From NCBI RefSeq assembly GCF_003350295.1, contig NZ_QLYY01000007.1, forward strand, positions 186,001-250,000: a stretch of 64,000 bases of DNA, written 5' to 3'. The translations under genes and the position numbers were made by a program. The stretch is from Vibrio tetraodonis (GTDB lineage: Bacteria; Pseudomonadota; Gammaproteobacteria; Enterobacterales; Vibrionaceae). This document shows positions 35,944-44,921 of this stretch, piece after piece. The notes below the pieces were generated by a model that saw only the letters and a program-made list of their open reading frames with translations, searched no databases and was not told the DNA's origin. Position 1 is the first letter of the stretch, and every line of letters begins with the position of its first letter.

Positions 35944-36046
35944 ATTCACCTAAACATAAGATAAGTTTACTATAAAGAATATTGATACTTGCGCAGGCAA
36001 ATTGCAATAGGTTAAGTTGTGGTTAAGTTTTTCAGGAATAACTCAC

Positions 36047-37027
36047 ATGGAAACGTTTAAGACTCTTTCTATTCAAAAACAGGCTTCTTTGTATGCTCGG
36101 TTACCGGAAGCCAGACTCACTAATCACATGGATAAGGCGAAAGCTAACTGGATTGTTTTTGGTGAGCAGTTACTAGCCGAACATTTTGAACGCATCCATA
36201 CCTTCACAGGTTACCACAATGATATTGTCGATGTATGGAAAGTCGGGCCTTATCAAGTTGCTTTGATGCAAGGGGACTTAATGTCCGAGCATGAGATAAT
36301 ATTGCAAACATTGTCACTTGATTATGCGTCTCTTAATGATGTTCCAGACCTGTCTAAACCGGGTTTGATTGTGCTGGATATGGACTCTACCGCCATTCAA
36401 ATAGAATGCATTGATGAAATTGCAAAATTGGTAGGTGTTGGAGAGCAAGTGTCTGAGCTCACAGAGCGTGCCATGCAAGGTGAACTCGACTTTGAGCAAA
36501 GCTTGCGTAGCCGAGTCGCAGCGCTTGCTGGTGCTGATGAATCAATTTTAACCCAAGTTAGGGATGAATTAGCTCTAATGCCTGATCTTGGCGGTTTAAT
36601 TGGTACGCTTCGACAATTTGGTTGGAAAACGGCAATTGCCTCAGGCGGCTTCACTTACTTTTCAGATCACCTTAAAACGACAGTGAATTTGGACTATGCG
36701 CGCTCCAATCAACTGGAAATTGCTAATGGTAAGCTAACAGGAAACGTACTCGGTGAGATAGTATCTGCTCAGACTAAAGCCGATATCTTACACGAACTCG
36801 CAGAGTTGTATGATATAGAAACACACAATACTGTTGCTGTTGGTGATGGGGCGAACGACCTTATTATGATGGAAGCGGCGGGTTTGGGTATTGCTTACCA
36901 TGCTAAGTCTAAAGTGGAAAAAAGCGCCCAAGCTGCAGTGCGTTATGCTGGATTGGGTGGCGTGTTATGTATTTTGTCTGCCAGTCTGGCTAAGCAGAGA
37001 AAGATAAGTTTTCAGGCTAAGCCATAA
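36047..37027 (+). CDS. serB: Phosphoserine phosphatase SerB
   Basis: SerB makes serine from phosphoserine. The 326-residue protein has an ACT-like amino-terminal part and a HAD phosphatase domain with the catalytic motif VLDMDSTAIQIECIDE (about residue 110), the motif II serine in IASGGFT (about 205) and the closing motif VGDGANDLIM (about 268). The ATG at 36047 has AGGA upstream; a frame from 36017 would add ten residues without a signal. It diverges from ytjB. Confidence 0.95.
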   Translation: METFKTLSIQKQASLYARLPEARLTNHMDKAKANWIVFGEQLLAEHFERIHTFTGYHNDIVDVWKVGPYQVALMQGDLMSEHEIILQTLSLDYASLNDVPDLSKPGLIVLDMDSTAIQIECIDEIAKLVGVGEQVSELTERAMQGELDFEQSLRSRVAALAGADESILTQVRDELALMPDLGGLIGTLRQFGWKTAIASGGFTYFSDHLKTTVNLDYARSNQLEIANGKLTGNVLGEIVSAQTKADILHELAELYDIETHNTVAVGDGANDLIMMEAAGLGIAYHAKSKVEKSAQAAVRYAGLGGVLCILSASLAKQRKISFQAKP

Positions 37028-37086
37028 AGTCGGTCAATGACACGCGGAGGCGTTGAGTTTAAACGTCTCTATTAACGAGTAAAAAG

Positions 37087-39432
37087 CTACTCATTTGGCA
37101 AGTGCAGTCTAAGTGTCACTTCTTCAGTGATGTCTGTTATTTCGCTATAGCCGACGATACCGGTAATTTCTTTTTCCAATGTTTTAGCATGATGCATATT
37201 AAGCGGTGCAAGTTCAGTAATGTCTTGTTGAAGTAGTGCGCTCATCGGCTCGAATACTGGCGCACTACAGATTCGAATCGCATAGAAACGCCCCATCGTT
37301 TGAGCTTTTTTTATAAATTCAATTCGCTGTTGTACTGACTCAAATTCACTGATGAGCTTTGACTCGTATGACTGGATTCGTTTACCAAATAAAGTTAACG
37401 CCAGATAGATTTCGTGAAACTGTGGCTGTGCCCCGTCGATATGCTTCATCGGCTGGGCAAGTAACGTATTGGTATGTCCTTTGAAAATAGGCTCAAGAGA
37501 GAACTTATCTTCCTTACCGAGCTTTGCCAATGGAACTAAATAGGATGGCAGAGGGAAATTAACACCAATCACTCTAGGTTTGAGAGTTCGCGTTGGTTTT
37601 TCAACAAAAATAGGCGCGCTGACGATTTTACCTAGGAGAATATCATGCAGGTCTTCTAATAACTCATTGCTAGGGAGCACTTCTGTTATAGAATTTAACT
37701 TGTCTTGATTGTGTTGAATTAAACTGCCGAAAAAGGCGATGTTTTTCATGGTATGGCTATCTTCGAGAATCACCAGTTGTAATCGTTTTCCCCCAGGTGA
37801 GATTCTAATTACTGTATATGGTACTTGGTTTAAGGTGACGTTTTTATCGAGTTTGTCTAACTCGGTAAAGTTCACCGAGCATGTTTCTCCAGCTTTAAGC
37901 GTGCTAGGAGAAGTCAAAGCAATGCTGATACCACGTTTGGAAATATCAAGCGTTATGCCAGAGTGTGTTTGTTTATCTTCCCCAGTAAGTACCAAAGGAG
38001 AGCGAAATTGAAAGCGTGGCTCTTTGCGGCGTGATTTAGCATCATAATAAATACAAGCTGGATTATTAGCCGGGTTTCGAACATGGCGAAAATTATTGAT
38101 GGCGCTACTGGGGAGTTTGGGCTTTGGGGCGATTAAGTAGTCGTCTTTACTTGTCTCTGTCGATAGCTCTTGCAAAATGCCGCAATGGGTGAGTGTGCTT
38201 GCATCCAGAGTGAGCTCCGAAGAATGCCGCGCTAATTCGGAGCTTTCTTCTTCAGTAAGCTTGAACATATGAATTCTAAATACTTTCCAACTTTCTTTCC
38301 TCGCCCCTACGTGGCAAAACAGTTGTTGTACATCAGGCTTTGCCTCTGACAGCATCATAGAAAAAAACAAAGTTTTTTCTTGATGGCCATGTGTGAAGGT
38401 ATAAAACGTATGGCTTGAATTTTGTTCACCTGCTTTAAGCATGCGTGCTATGCGTTTGGGATTAAAAAGATTGGTTAAGGCTTGTTGATTACGTTCATCA
38501 TGCCAATAGTGCCATATTGGCTGATTATTTTCTGTCATTAAGGCAAGCTTTAACTCAGAACCACTGAAGAACAGAGGAAGATTACAAGTATGTTTTAGAA
38601 AAGTGTGTTCATAGCCTCTTGAGCGAGCCCGAATGACTTTGTCTTGTGTGTCATGGCGGTTACGTTGGCTATCACTGCTTAGTTTACTATCGATTAACTG
38701 CTCAATGACATTCGATTCGTCTAGTTTAAGCAAACGAAGAAACTTGACCGAGTCATTATCGTAGGATTCATCTACACCAACAATTCGGTATTTTATAGGG
38801 TTGGTTAATCCTTCGAGCTCGGACTCTTTCATCAATTCAGTAAACTTCACAGAGATTTCTGAGCCAGCTTGATAATCGAACGCCGACGGGACTTTAAACT
38901 TTGCTCCTGATGGAGAAAGGTCTATGGTTGTTGCATGAACAAGATCAATAGCGAGTTTAAACTCGATTTGAGAAGAGATTTTGAGGCGATTTTCTCGGCG
39001 TTTTAAGTCGTAGCCAAGCTTAACCGCTTCAACATCGAATATGCTGGTCTTTTCTTCGGTTTCGTCACCATGTAACTGGCCTCTTTTTTTCATTACACGG
39101 AAGTTATTGTGAGTGTTGCACAATGCCTCCCATACCCCTTCCGTATAACCGCCATACCTGCGTACATTTTTTTGGTAAGTATTGAAGGCGACGTCATCAA
39201 GCCAGTGTTTTACCCCATCCAGCTCATACTCTCGGCACTCACCATTAACCCTGCCTCTTAAGTCAACAATTTTAGAGCAAGGCGCCATCACTCGGTTTAA
39301 TTCCATTTTGACTAAAAGTTTGACAGACGGGGCCTCCCCTTCGGTCATTTGGCTAAGAACGAAGTCAAAATCTTCTGAGTGATAAGCAGTGATGAGTCGC
39401 TCTGCTAACGACAATATTTCGGTTTGTTCCAT
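37087..39432 (-). CDS. plzC: Double PilZ-domain c-di-GMP protein, PlzC-like
   Basis: This 781-residue protein has two PilZ domains that can bind cyclic di-GMP. The first (about residue 148 on) has RRENR, then DLSPSG at about 177; the second (about residue 470 on) has RRKEPRF, then DISKRG. Both RxxxR and D/NxSxxG parts are intact in each domain. The remaining parts show no enzyme motif that I recognise. Gene order serB–plzC–radA is the same as for PlzC of Vibrio cholerae, and the length agrees. It sits on the opposite strand to its neighbours. A diguanylate cyclase lies 14 kb away in this window, but no direct link is shown. Confidence 0.85.
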   Translation of the reverse strand: MEQTEILSLAERLITAYHSEDFDFVLSQMTEGEAPSVKLLVKMELNRVMAPCSKIVDLRGRVNGECREYELDGVKHWLDDVAFNTYQKNVRRYGGYTEGVWEALCNTHNNFRVMKKRGQLHGDETEEKTSIFDVEAVKLGYDLKRRENRLKISSQIEFKLAIDLVHATTIDLSPSGAKFKVPSAFDYQAGSEISVKFTELMKESELEGLTNPIKYRIVGVDESYDNDSVKFLRLLKLDESNVIEQLIDSKLSSDSQRNRHDTQDKVIRARSRGYEHTFLKHTCNLPLFFSGSELKLALMTENNQPIWHYWHDERNQQALTNLFNPKRIARMLKAGEQNSSHTFYTFTHGHQEKTLFFSMMLSEAKPDVQQLFCHVGARKESWKVFRIHMFKLTEEESSELARHSSELTLDASTLTHCGILQELSTETSKDDYLIAPKPKLPSSAINNFRHVRNPANNPACIYYDAKSRRKEPRFQFRSPLVLTGEDKQTHSGITLDISKRGISIALTSPSTLKAGETCSVNFTELDKLDKNVTLNQVPYTVIRISPGGKRLQLVILEDSHTMKNIAFFGSLIQHNQDKLNSITEVLPSNELLEDLHDILLGKIVSAPIFVEKPTRTLKPRVIGVNFPLPSYLVPLAKLGKEDKFSLEPIFKGHTNTLLAQPMKHIDGAQPQFHEIYLALTLFGKRIQSYESKLISEFESVQQRIEFIKKAQTMGRFYAIRICSAPVFEPMSALLQQDITELAPLNMHHAKTLEKEITGIVGYSEITDITEEVTLRLHLPNE

Positions 39433-39566
39433 CGGTTACTACTCAATAACCCCTCGCAAAAAATATCTACCTTGATATATAAAACTTTAGTGTTATGTTA
39501 CAACGAATCAAGGTCTATCGATGACGAATGATAAGGTGATCGGTATTAATTGGGGTCTGGAGTGAT

Positions 39567-40946
39567 ATGGCAAAGGTAAAAAGAGCCTACGTATGTAACG
39601 ACTGTGGGGCGGATTTTCCTAGGTGGCAGGGGCAGTGTAATGCATGTGGTGCTTGGAATACGATCAGCGAAGTTCGGATGGCTGCCTCACCAGCGGGGAA
39701 TAAACATGAACGGCTTTCAGGTTACGCAGGTAATTCAGGAGAAACTCAGGTTCAAGTATTGTCTGAGATTGATTTGCAAGAGGTCCCTCGTTTTACCAGT
39801 GGCTTTAAAGAGCTTGATCGTGTGCTTGGTGGAGGTGTTGTGCCAGGTGCGGCGATACTGATAGGTGGAAACCCAGGGGCGGGTAAATCGACCCTGCTTT
39901 TACAAACCATGTGTTATCTCGCTTCTCATATGCCCACACTCTATGTGACAGGAGAAGAGTCTTTACAACAGGTGGCGATGCGAGCCTCGCGCCTCGGTTT
40001 GCCAAAAGATAATTTAAAGATGCTGTCAGAGACTAATGTGGACAGAATTTGTCAGGTTGCTGAAAAAGAGCAGCCCAAGCTATTGGTGATTGACTCGATT
40101 CAAGTGATGCATGTTGCGGATGTACAATCATCACCCGGAAGCGTAGCTCAAGTGAGGGAGTCGGCGACTGCTTTAACCCGTTATGCTAAACAAAATAATG
40201 TCGCAGTGTTTATTGTTGGGCACGTGACCAAAGATGGTACTTTAGCAGGACCGAAAGTACTAGAGCATATTATCGATTGCTCAGTATTACTTGATGGTGG
40301 CACTGACAGCCGTTTCAGAACGCTTCGCAGTCACAAAAATCGTTTTGGCGCAGTGAACGAGCTAGGTGTTTTTGCGATGACAGGACAAGGACTCAAAGAA
40401 GTCAGCAATCCTTCGGCAATCTTTCTTTCAAGGGGGGAAGAAGAGACGTCGGGAAGCTCTGTCATGGTGGTTTGGGAAGGCACACGACCTTTGCTGGTGG
40501 AAATACAGGCGTTAGTCGACTATTCCCAATTGGCTAACCCGAGACGTGTTGCTGTTGGCCTTGAGCAAAACCGCCTTTCTCTTTTACTCGCGGTGCTACA
40601 TAAACATGGCGGTTTGCAAATGGCGGATCAAGATGTGTTTGTGAATGTGGTTGGTGGGGTAAAAGTTACCGAAACCAGTGCTGATCTAGCATTAGTCATG
40701 GCACTGCTATCAAGTTTTAGAGACAGAGCTCTACCTCGAGATGTGGTGATCTTCGGCGAAGTTGGACTGGCGGGTGAAATACGTCCGGTTCCAAGCGGGC
40801 AGGAAAGATTAAACGAAGCATTTAAGCATGGTTTTAAGAAAGCGATTGTACCAGCGGCCAATATGCCCAAGGGAGGAATCGCGGGAATGCAAATCCACGT
40901 AGTAAAAAAACTGTCTGATGCTATTTCTGCATTTGAAGAGTTGTAA
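39567..40946 (+). CDS. radA: DNA repair protein RadA
   Basis: RadA (459 residues) is a RecA-related, hexameric helicase that extends recombination intermediates by branch migration. It has the amino-terminal zinc finger CNDCGADFPRWQGQCNACG, the Walker A motif GGNPGAGKST (about residue 98), the RadA-specific KNRFGAVNE (about 253) and a carboxy-terminal Lon-protease-like domain. GGAG precedes the ATG. It is convergent with csdA. Confidence 0.97.
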   Translation: MAKVKRAYVCNDCGADFPRWQGQCNACGAWNTISEVRMAASPAGNKHERLSGYAGNSGETQVQVLSEIDLQEVPRFTSGFKELDRVLGGGVVPGAAILIGGNPGAGKSTLLLQTMCYLASHMPTLYVTGEESLQQVAMRASRLGLPKDNLKMLSETNVDRICQVAEKEQPKLLVIDSIQVMHVADVQSSPGSVAQVRESATALTRYAKQNNVAVFIVGHVTKDGTLAGPKVLEHIIDCSVLLDGGTDSRFRTLRSHKNRFGAVNELGVFAMTGQGLKEVSNPSAIFLSRGEEETSGSSVMVVWEGTRPLLVEIQALVDYSQLANPRRVAVGLEQNRLSLLLAVLHKHGGLQMADQDVFVNVVGGVKVTETSADLALVMALLSSFRDRALPRDVVIFGEVGLAGEIRPVPSGQERLNEAFKHGFKKAIVPAANMPKGGIAGMQIHVVKKLSDAISAFEEL

Positions 40947-40953
40947 ATGGATA

Positions 40954-40973
40954 GGGTTGAACGTGCTCAACCC
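40954..40973. terminator. Hairpin between radA and csdA
   Basis: Stem GGGTTGA / TCAACCC with a six-base loop between two convergent genes. No T run follows, so its strength is doubtful. Confidence 0.4.
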
Positions 40974-40980
40974 ATAGCTC

Positions 40981-42192
40981 TTATAGCATGTTAACGGCTT
41001 TTTCAACGCCAGCTATTAATCTGTCAACATCTTCCAAGTTGTTATAAACAGCAAAAGATGCTCTTATTGTGCCTTTAACGCCAAGGGCATCCATTAACGG
41101 GTGAGCGCAGTGGTGACCAGCCCTGATGGCCACACCTTGTTGATCTAGCAAAGTGGCCACATCTTGATGATGAACGCCTTCAACTACAAAAGAAATCACA
41201 CTTGCTTTAGGCTGATAGCCGAGTACTTTCACGCCTTCAATCTTGCTTAGCCTCTGATAAGCTTGCTGAGTGATGCTTTTCACATGTTTTTCGACTTCTT
41301 GGATAGACAGCGCACTATACCAATCAATTGCCTTAGCGAGTGCGATTGCCCCTGCCACGTTTGGTGTGCCTGCTTCAAATTTTCCGGGAAGTGCGCTGTA
41401 TGTGGTACCTGAAAAAGAGACATGCTCAACCATTTTACCGCCGCCGTGCCACGGTGGCATGGCTTCAAGTAACTCTAATTTTCCATAAAGCACGCCAATA
41501 CCAGCAGGAGCGAAGATCTTATGGCCTGAGAAAACATAAAAGTCAGCACCAAGCTTATTGACATTAATGGGCTCATGGACGATGCCTTGTGCGCCGTCAA
41601 TAATCACTTTCGCGTCAACTTGCTTTGCCTTAGCAATCACCTCTTCAATCGGTAACCTAGTTCCTGTGACGTTGGTGATATGTGCCAGTGCAACAATTTT
41701 TGTTTTTTGGGAGAGTAAAGAGTTAAATGCCTTCATATCCCACTGACAGTCTGTTGTCATGGGGACTTTTACCACTTTAGCACCGGTTTGCTCAGCTACG
41801 ATTTGCCAAGGTACGATATTGGCGTGGTGCTCCATCTCACTCACTAAGATTTCATCATCAGGTTCGAGCGCATTCCGAGCAAAGGTTTGAGCGATAAGAT
41901 TTAGCGCTTCAGTCGCTCCCCGCGTCCAAATGATTTCTTTTTCGCTTTTTGCCCCAATAAATTTGGTGACAGTTGAGCGTGCGGATTCAAACTGACCGGT
42001 CGCGTGTGCAGTGAGACTATGACTGCCGCGATGAACGTTAGCATTTTGTGCGCGATAGTAGTGAGCAATAGTCTCGATGACGCAGTCAGGCTTTTGCGTC
42101 GTTGCAGCGCTATCAAGGTATATCAGCGTTTGTTGATTGACAGTTTGCTGCAATGCTGGAAATTGAGTGCGAATAGCCTCCACGTCTATCAT
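40981..42192 (-). CDS. csdA: Cysteine desulfurase, SufS/CsdA type
   Basis: This 403-residue PLP enzyme takes sulfur from cysteine for iron-sulfur or other sulfur cofactors. It is a group II (SufS/CsdA) desulfurase: DSAATTQKP near residue 27, EMEHHANIVPW near 121, the PLP lysine in SGHKIFAPAGIG near 225, and the persulfide Cys in RAGHHCAHP near 362. I chose csdA over sufS because no suf genes surround it. No csdE partner lies next to it in this window. Its start overlaps the yajL stop (ATGA), so it belongs to the panE–yajL–csdA operon. Confidence 0.88.
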   Translation of the reverse strand: MIDVEAIRTQFPALQQTVNQQTLIYLDSAATTQKPDCVIETIAHYYRAQNANVHRGSHSLTAHATGQFESARSTVTKFIGAKSEKEIIWTRGATEALNLIAQTFARNALEPDDEILVSEMEHHANIVPWQIVAEQTGAKVVKVPMTTDCQWDMKAFNSLLSQKTKIVALAHITNVTGTRLPIEEVIAKAKQVDAKVIIDGAQGIVHEPINVNKLGADFYVFSGHKIFAPAGIGVLYGKLELLEAMPPWHGGGKMVEHVSFSGTTYSALPGKFEAGTPNVAGAIALAKAIDWYSALSIQEVEKHVKSITQQAYQRLSKIEGVKVLGYQPKASVISFVVEGVHHQDVATLLDQQGVAIRAGHHCAHPLMDALGVKGTIRASFAVYNNLEDVDRLIAGVEKAVNML

Positions 42193-42794
42193 GATTCACT
42201 GCCACCTAACTTTTGATAATGAAGAGTAGGAAGAGTAATCATAGGCTGCGCAACTGTCCATGCATGCTTCTTGCCTGAAAGATTGATGATAATTTCCATT
42301 GCAAACTCAAGGGCAGTGCCAGGCCCCTGACTGGTTAATAGATTGTGATTGACGTCGTAGGTCACGCGTTTAGCACGCCATTTTTCTTTGCTTATATGAG
42401 ACTCAAAACTTGGGTGGCAGGTCATAATCGCATCCGGATACAGATTATGGTGAGCAAGCACTATGGCAGGGGCTGCGCAGATAGCCGCAACTAATTTGCC
42501 TTCATACATTTGCTGGCGAACGATTTCGATTAGCAATGTGCTATCGCGAAAAACTTCAGAACCACCCACGCCTCCGGGTAAAACAACGGCGTCAAACTCA
42601 TCGTCGGCAATATCGACCAGTTTGCACTCTGCGGTTAATGTTACGCCGCGCGACGCCTTCATTGCTAACTGACCTTCGAAATCAGCGCTTGCAATAACGG
42701 TTTGATAGCCTGCTCGCACCATCATGTCGATGATAGTGATGGCTTCCATCTCTTCTGTACCTTGAGCTATAGGTACCAGTACTTTTTTAGTCAT
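42189..42794 (-). CDS. yajL: YajL/DJ-1 family protein (ThiJ-like)
   Basis: This 201-residue class I glutamine-amidotransferase-like protein of the DJ-1/ThiJ/PfpI superfamily has the redox cysteine in AAICAAPAIVL (about residue 107), preceded by VVLPGGVGGSEVFRD, and the glutamate in GTEEMEA. YajL protects proteins against oxidative and carbonyl stress; glyoxalase or deglycase activity has been proposed but is disputed. The ATG at 42794 lies inside the end of panE (ATGACTAA overlap); a TTG at 42806 is less likely. It overlaps csdA by four bases. Confidence 0.92.
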   Translation of the reverse strand: MTKKVLVPIAQGTEEMEAITIIDMMVRAGYQTVIASADFEGQLAMKASRGVTLTAECKLVDIADDEFDAVVLPGGVGGSEVFRDSTLLIEIVRQQMYEGKLVAAICAAPAIVLAHHNLYPDAIMTCHPSFESHISKEKWRAKRVTYDVNHNLLTSQGPGTALEFAMEIIINLSGKKHAWTVAQPMITLPTLHYQKLGGSES

Positions 42795-43671
42795 GGTCTT
42801 GTTCAATCTGCTTAATTTTTTGAAAGAGCGTTTGGTTGACGGGCGCAGAGATATTATGTGCCTTTGCTCTTTGTAAAAGATAACCTGTGATAAAGTCTAT
42901 CTCGCTTGGGCGTTTATGGAAAATGTCTTGATACATAGACGAGTAATTGTCAGATGTTGCCTCAATAACCTGATGTACTGTAGTGACTAGCTTTTCGCGA
43001 GTTACAGGTAGCCCTTCAGCGTTTAACACTTGCCTTATTTCGTCTATCAGCAAAGTGATGACTTCCTGATATTTAAGGGAGGATAACTCTCCATTTTTAA
43101 CCTGATCAATTGCAGTCAGCGGATTGATGATGCAGTTTATTGCCAGTTTATGCCAAGTTGGAGTAAGAATATCAGTTTGCCAGCTTGTCTTTGGCAGCGC
43201 ATGCTCAAACACGGGCTGTAAAAAATCACAACGTTTACCACCGTCGTTATAGCCGCCAAGCTCTGTGTATCCGTTACCTGTATGCAGTACTTGATTTGGT
43301 TTTGGGCGAAAGGCGCCATGCGTAGTAGTGGCAATCACCAGTGGATTATTCGGTAATAAAGTGTCGATGGCCTCTGCCGTACCCATGCCATTGTGCATTA
43401 AGACCACAATCGTTTCTTGGGCAATATCAAGAACCATTCTCTCGATAACTGGCAGAACCTTAGGGGCTTTAAGCGTGACCAATAACAGGTCTGCTGATGT
43501 AAGTTTGTCCTTATCATTGCTGGTAAATTGTATTTCAGGGAAGTGCTCTTGCTGAAGATAAATGGAGTCGCATTGGTGTTGAGACCAAAGTGACACTGAA
43601 TGGCCAGCGCGGCTTAAGCAACATGCCCATAAAGAGCCAATAGCCCCAGGACCAAGAATAACAATCTTCAT
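42787..43671 (-). CDS. panE: 2-dehydropantoate 2-reductase PanE
   Basis: PanE reduces ketopantoate to pantoate with NADPH for pantothenate and CoA synthesis. The 294-residue protein has the Rossmann motif MKIVILGPGAIGSLWA and family blocks VVLMHNGMG (about residue 95), TTHGAFRP and the catalytic Lys/Asn region KLAINCIINPLTAI (about 168). The frame runs 28 residues further upstream, but the conserved start at 43671 is used. It leads the panE–yajL–csdA operon. Confidence 0.93.
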   Translation of the reverse strand: MKIVILGPGAIGSLWACCLSRAGHSVSLWSQHQCDSIYLQQEHFPEIQFTSNDKDKLTSADLLLVTLKAPKVLPVIERMVLDIAQETIVVLMHNGMGTAEAIDTLLPNNPLVIATTTHGAFRPKPNQVLHTGNGYTELGGYNDGGKRCDFLQPVFEHALPKTSWQTDILTPTWHKLAINCIINPLTAIDQVKNGELSSLKYQEVITLLIDEIRQVLNAEGLPVTREKLVTTVHQVIEATSDNYSSMYQDIFHKRPSEIDFITGYLLQRAKAHNISAPVNQTLFQKIKQIEQDHD

Positions 43672-43733
43672 TTTAACGATAATAGGCGCAAATTTGCCAA
43701 GAGAATACGATGATATGAAGGTATTGCCAATAA

Positions 43734-43757
43734 AAATGGCACGTAAACGTGCCATTT
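43734..43757 (-). terminator. Rho-independent terminator after ompK
   Basis: Perfect 10-bp stem AAATGGCACG / CGTGCCATTT. On the minus strand TTATT follows; it separates ompK from panE. Confidence 0.85.
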
Positions 43758-43782
43758 AAAAAATTGTAGCTTGTTACTTGGT

Positions 43783-44574
43783 TTAGAACTTATAGGTAAC
43801 CGATACGTAGTGGCCAAAACCAGTAGTTTTTCCTGCCAAGCCATCATCTTTTAGACCGTAAACGTCTTTATAGCCTTTTAGACCATAGCCGACGGCGAAT
43901 TGGTCTGAATGCCAATAAATACCATTAAACATGGCACCACCATTTGAGGTTTGTAGTGCAGTATTACCATCTTCCATACCAAACTGATAGTCAATATAAC
44001 CTTGGTATGAGATAAAGGAACCGTTTTCGAAGAAATAAAATGGTTTAAACCAGTTCGTTGAGATTTGGTAGCCATTCCAATCTTTCATATTGGAATCATA
44101 GGTTCCGTAGAGGTTCAGCCCTACTTTGCCAAACCAAGGGAGCTCGACATCTGAACCTAAACCAATTTTTTGGGTATTGACACCTGAATTTCCTCCCCAC
44201 TCCATTAACGTTGCAACATAGAGTTCTTTGACTGGGCCAAAAGATAAATCTTTACCAGTTAATGCATCTAGAGACATCCGAGGGGCAAATTTCATAAAGA
44301 TTTTTTCTGCGCCATCCTTATCACTATCAGGATCAGAAGTTAGGTTAAATACATCGACATAGCCATATAAGTCAAATAGACCGGAACGACCACCAAATTC
44401 CATTTCTAAGTAATCATGGTCTGATTCACCAGGTAGCTCATTAAAGGCTCCCATTAGGTTAAATTGAAGCCATTTGTAATCGTTTTTGTGAATATCACCG
44501 TCTGAGTAGTCAGCTGCCATAACAGGGTTAGACATTGCAGCAACAACACCAAGAGCTAAAAGTGATTTACGCAT
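43783..44574 (-). CDS. ompK: Outer-membrane Tsx-family channel OmpK
   Basis: OmpK (263 residues) is the Vibrio Tsx-family outer-membrane beta barrel, known as receptor for vibriophage KVP40; Tsx proteins pass nucleosides. A signal peptide (MRKSLLALGVVAAMSNPVMA) is followed by ADYSDGDIHKNDYKW, QFNLMGAFNELPGES and DYLEMEFGGRSG, which match OmpK sequences, and the final strand ends YVSVTYKF with the terminal aromatic residue. It would deliver nucleosides to NupC. A CRP-like site lies upstream. Confidence 0.94.
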   Translation of the reverse strand: MRKSLLALGVVAAMSNPVMAADYSDGDIHKNDYKWLQFNLMGAFNELPGESDHDYLEMEFGGRSGLFDLYGYVDVFNLTSDPDSDKDGAEKIFMKFAPRMSLDALTGKDLSFGPVKELYVATLMEWGGNSGVNTQKIGLGSDVELPWFGKVGLNLYGTYDSNMKDWNGYQISTNWFKPFYFFENGSFISYQGYIDYQFGMEDGNTALQTSNGGAMFNGIYWHSDQFAVGYGLKGYKDVYGLKDDGLAGKTTGFGHYVSVTYKF

Positions 44575-44716
44575 AGTGGGACTCTCTATGTATAGTTTGT
44601 GTGAAAATGTAGTTATCGTGCCGAGGTATACAATCTTCGCTGTACTTTGGCTGGGCGCATAATAGCGATAAACACATCATTTATCAGTGATAAATGATGA
44701 TATTTTGCACTATTTT

Positions 44717-44732
44717 GGTGATCCAAATCACG
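44717..44732. promoter_or_regulatory. CRP-like site upstream of ompK
   Basis: GGTGA-N6-TCACG is a near-consensus CRP site (TGTGA-N6-TCACA) in an AT-rich setting, about 150 bases before the ompK start codon. Catabolite control of nucleoside channels is known for tsx in enterobacteria. Confidence 0.6.
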
Positions 44733-44864
44733 ATTTTAATGATTAATTTATTTTTAAATGGAACTAACATGTTTCTAGCAGAAGTGTTGACGGTATCGTT
44801 TGCTTCCTGACTTGTTAAATGAAAATATGATTTTCTCGTTTTATTCACACATGAGGCCAAGAAT

Positions 44865-44889
44865 TGATCGAATTGCTACCTGTACCGTA
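44865..44889 (+). promoter_or_regulatory. Candidate ECF-sigma promoter before the LON-domain gene
   Basis: TGATC at 44865–44869 and CGTA at 44886–44889. The same pair, with one base more between, precedes the ECF sigma gene 660 bases on. TGATC and CGTA are elements of promoters read by RpoE/ChrR-type (ECF11) sigma factors. Confidence 0.5.
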
Positions 44890-44921
44890 GATCTTGTAAA
44901 ACGAACATATGGTACTAAGTA

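Noticed and set aside
44565..44921. ECF-type promoter elements used for ompK
   Set aside because: The TGATC/CGTA pair reads on the plus strand toward the LON-domain gene; ompK is on the minus strand and has a CRP-like site instead.
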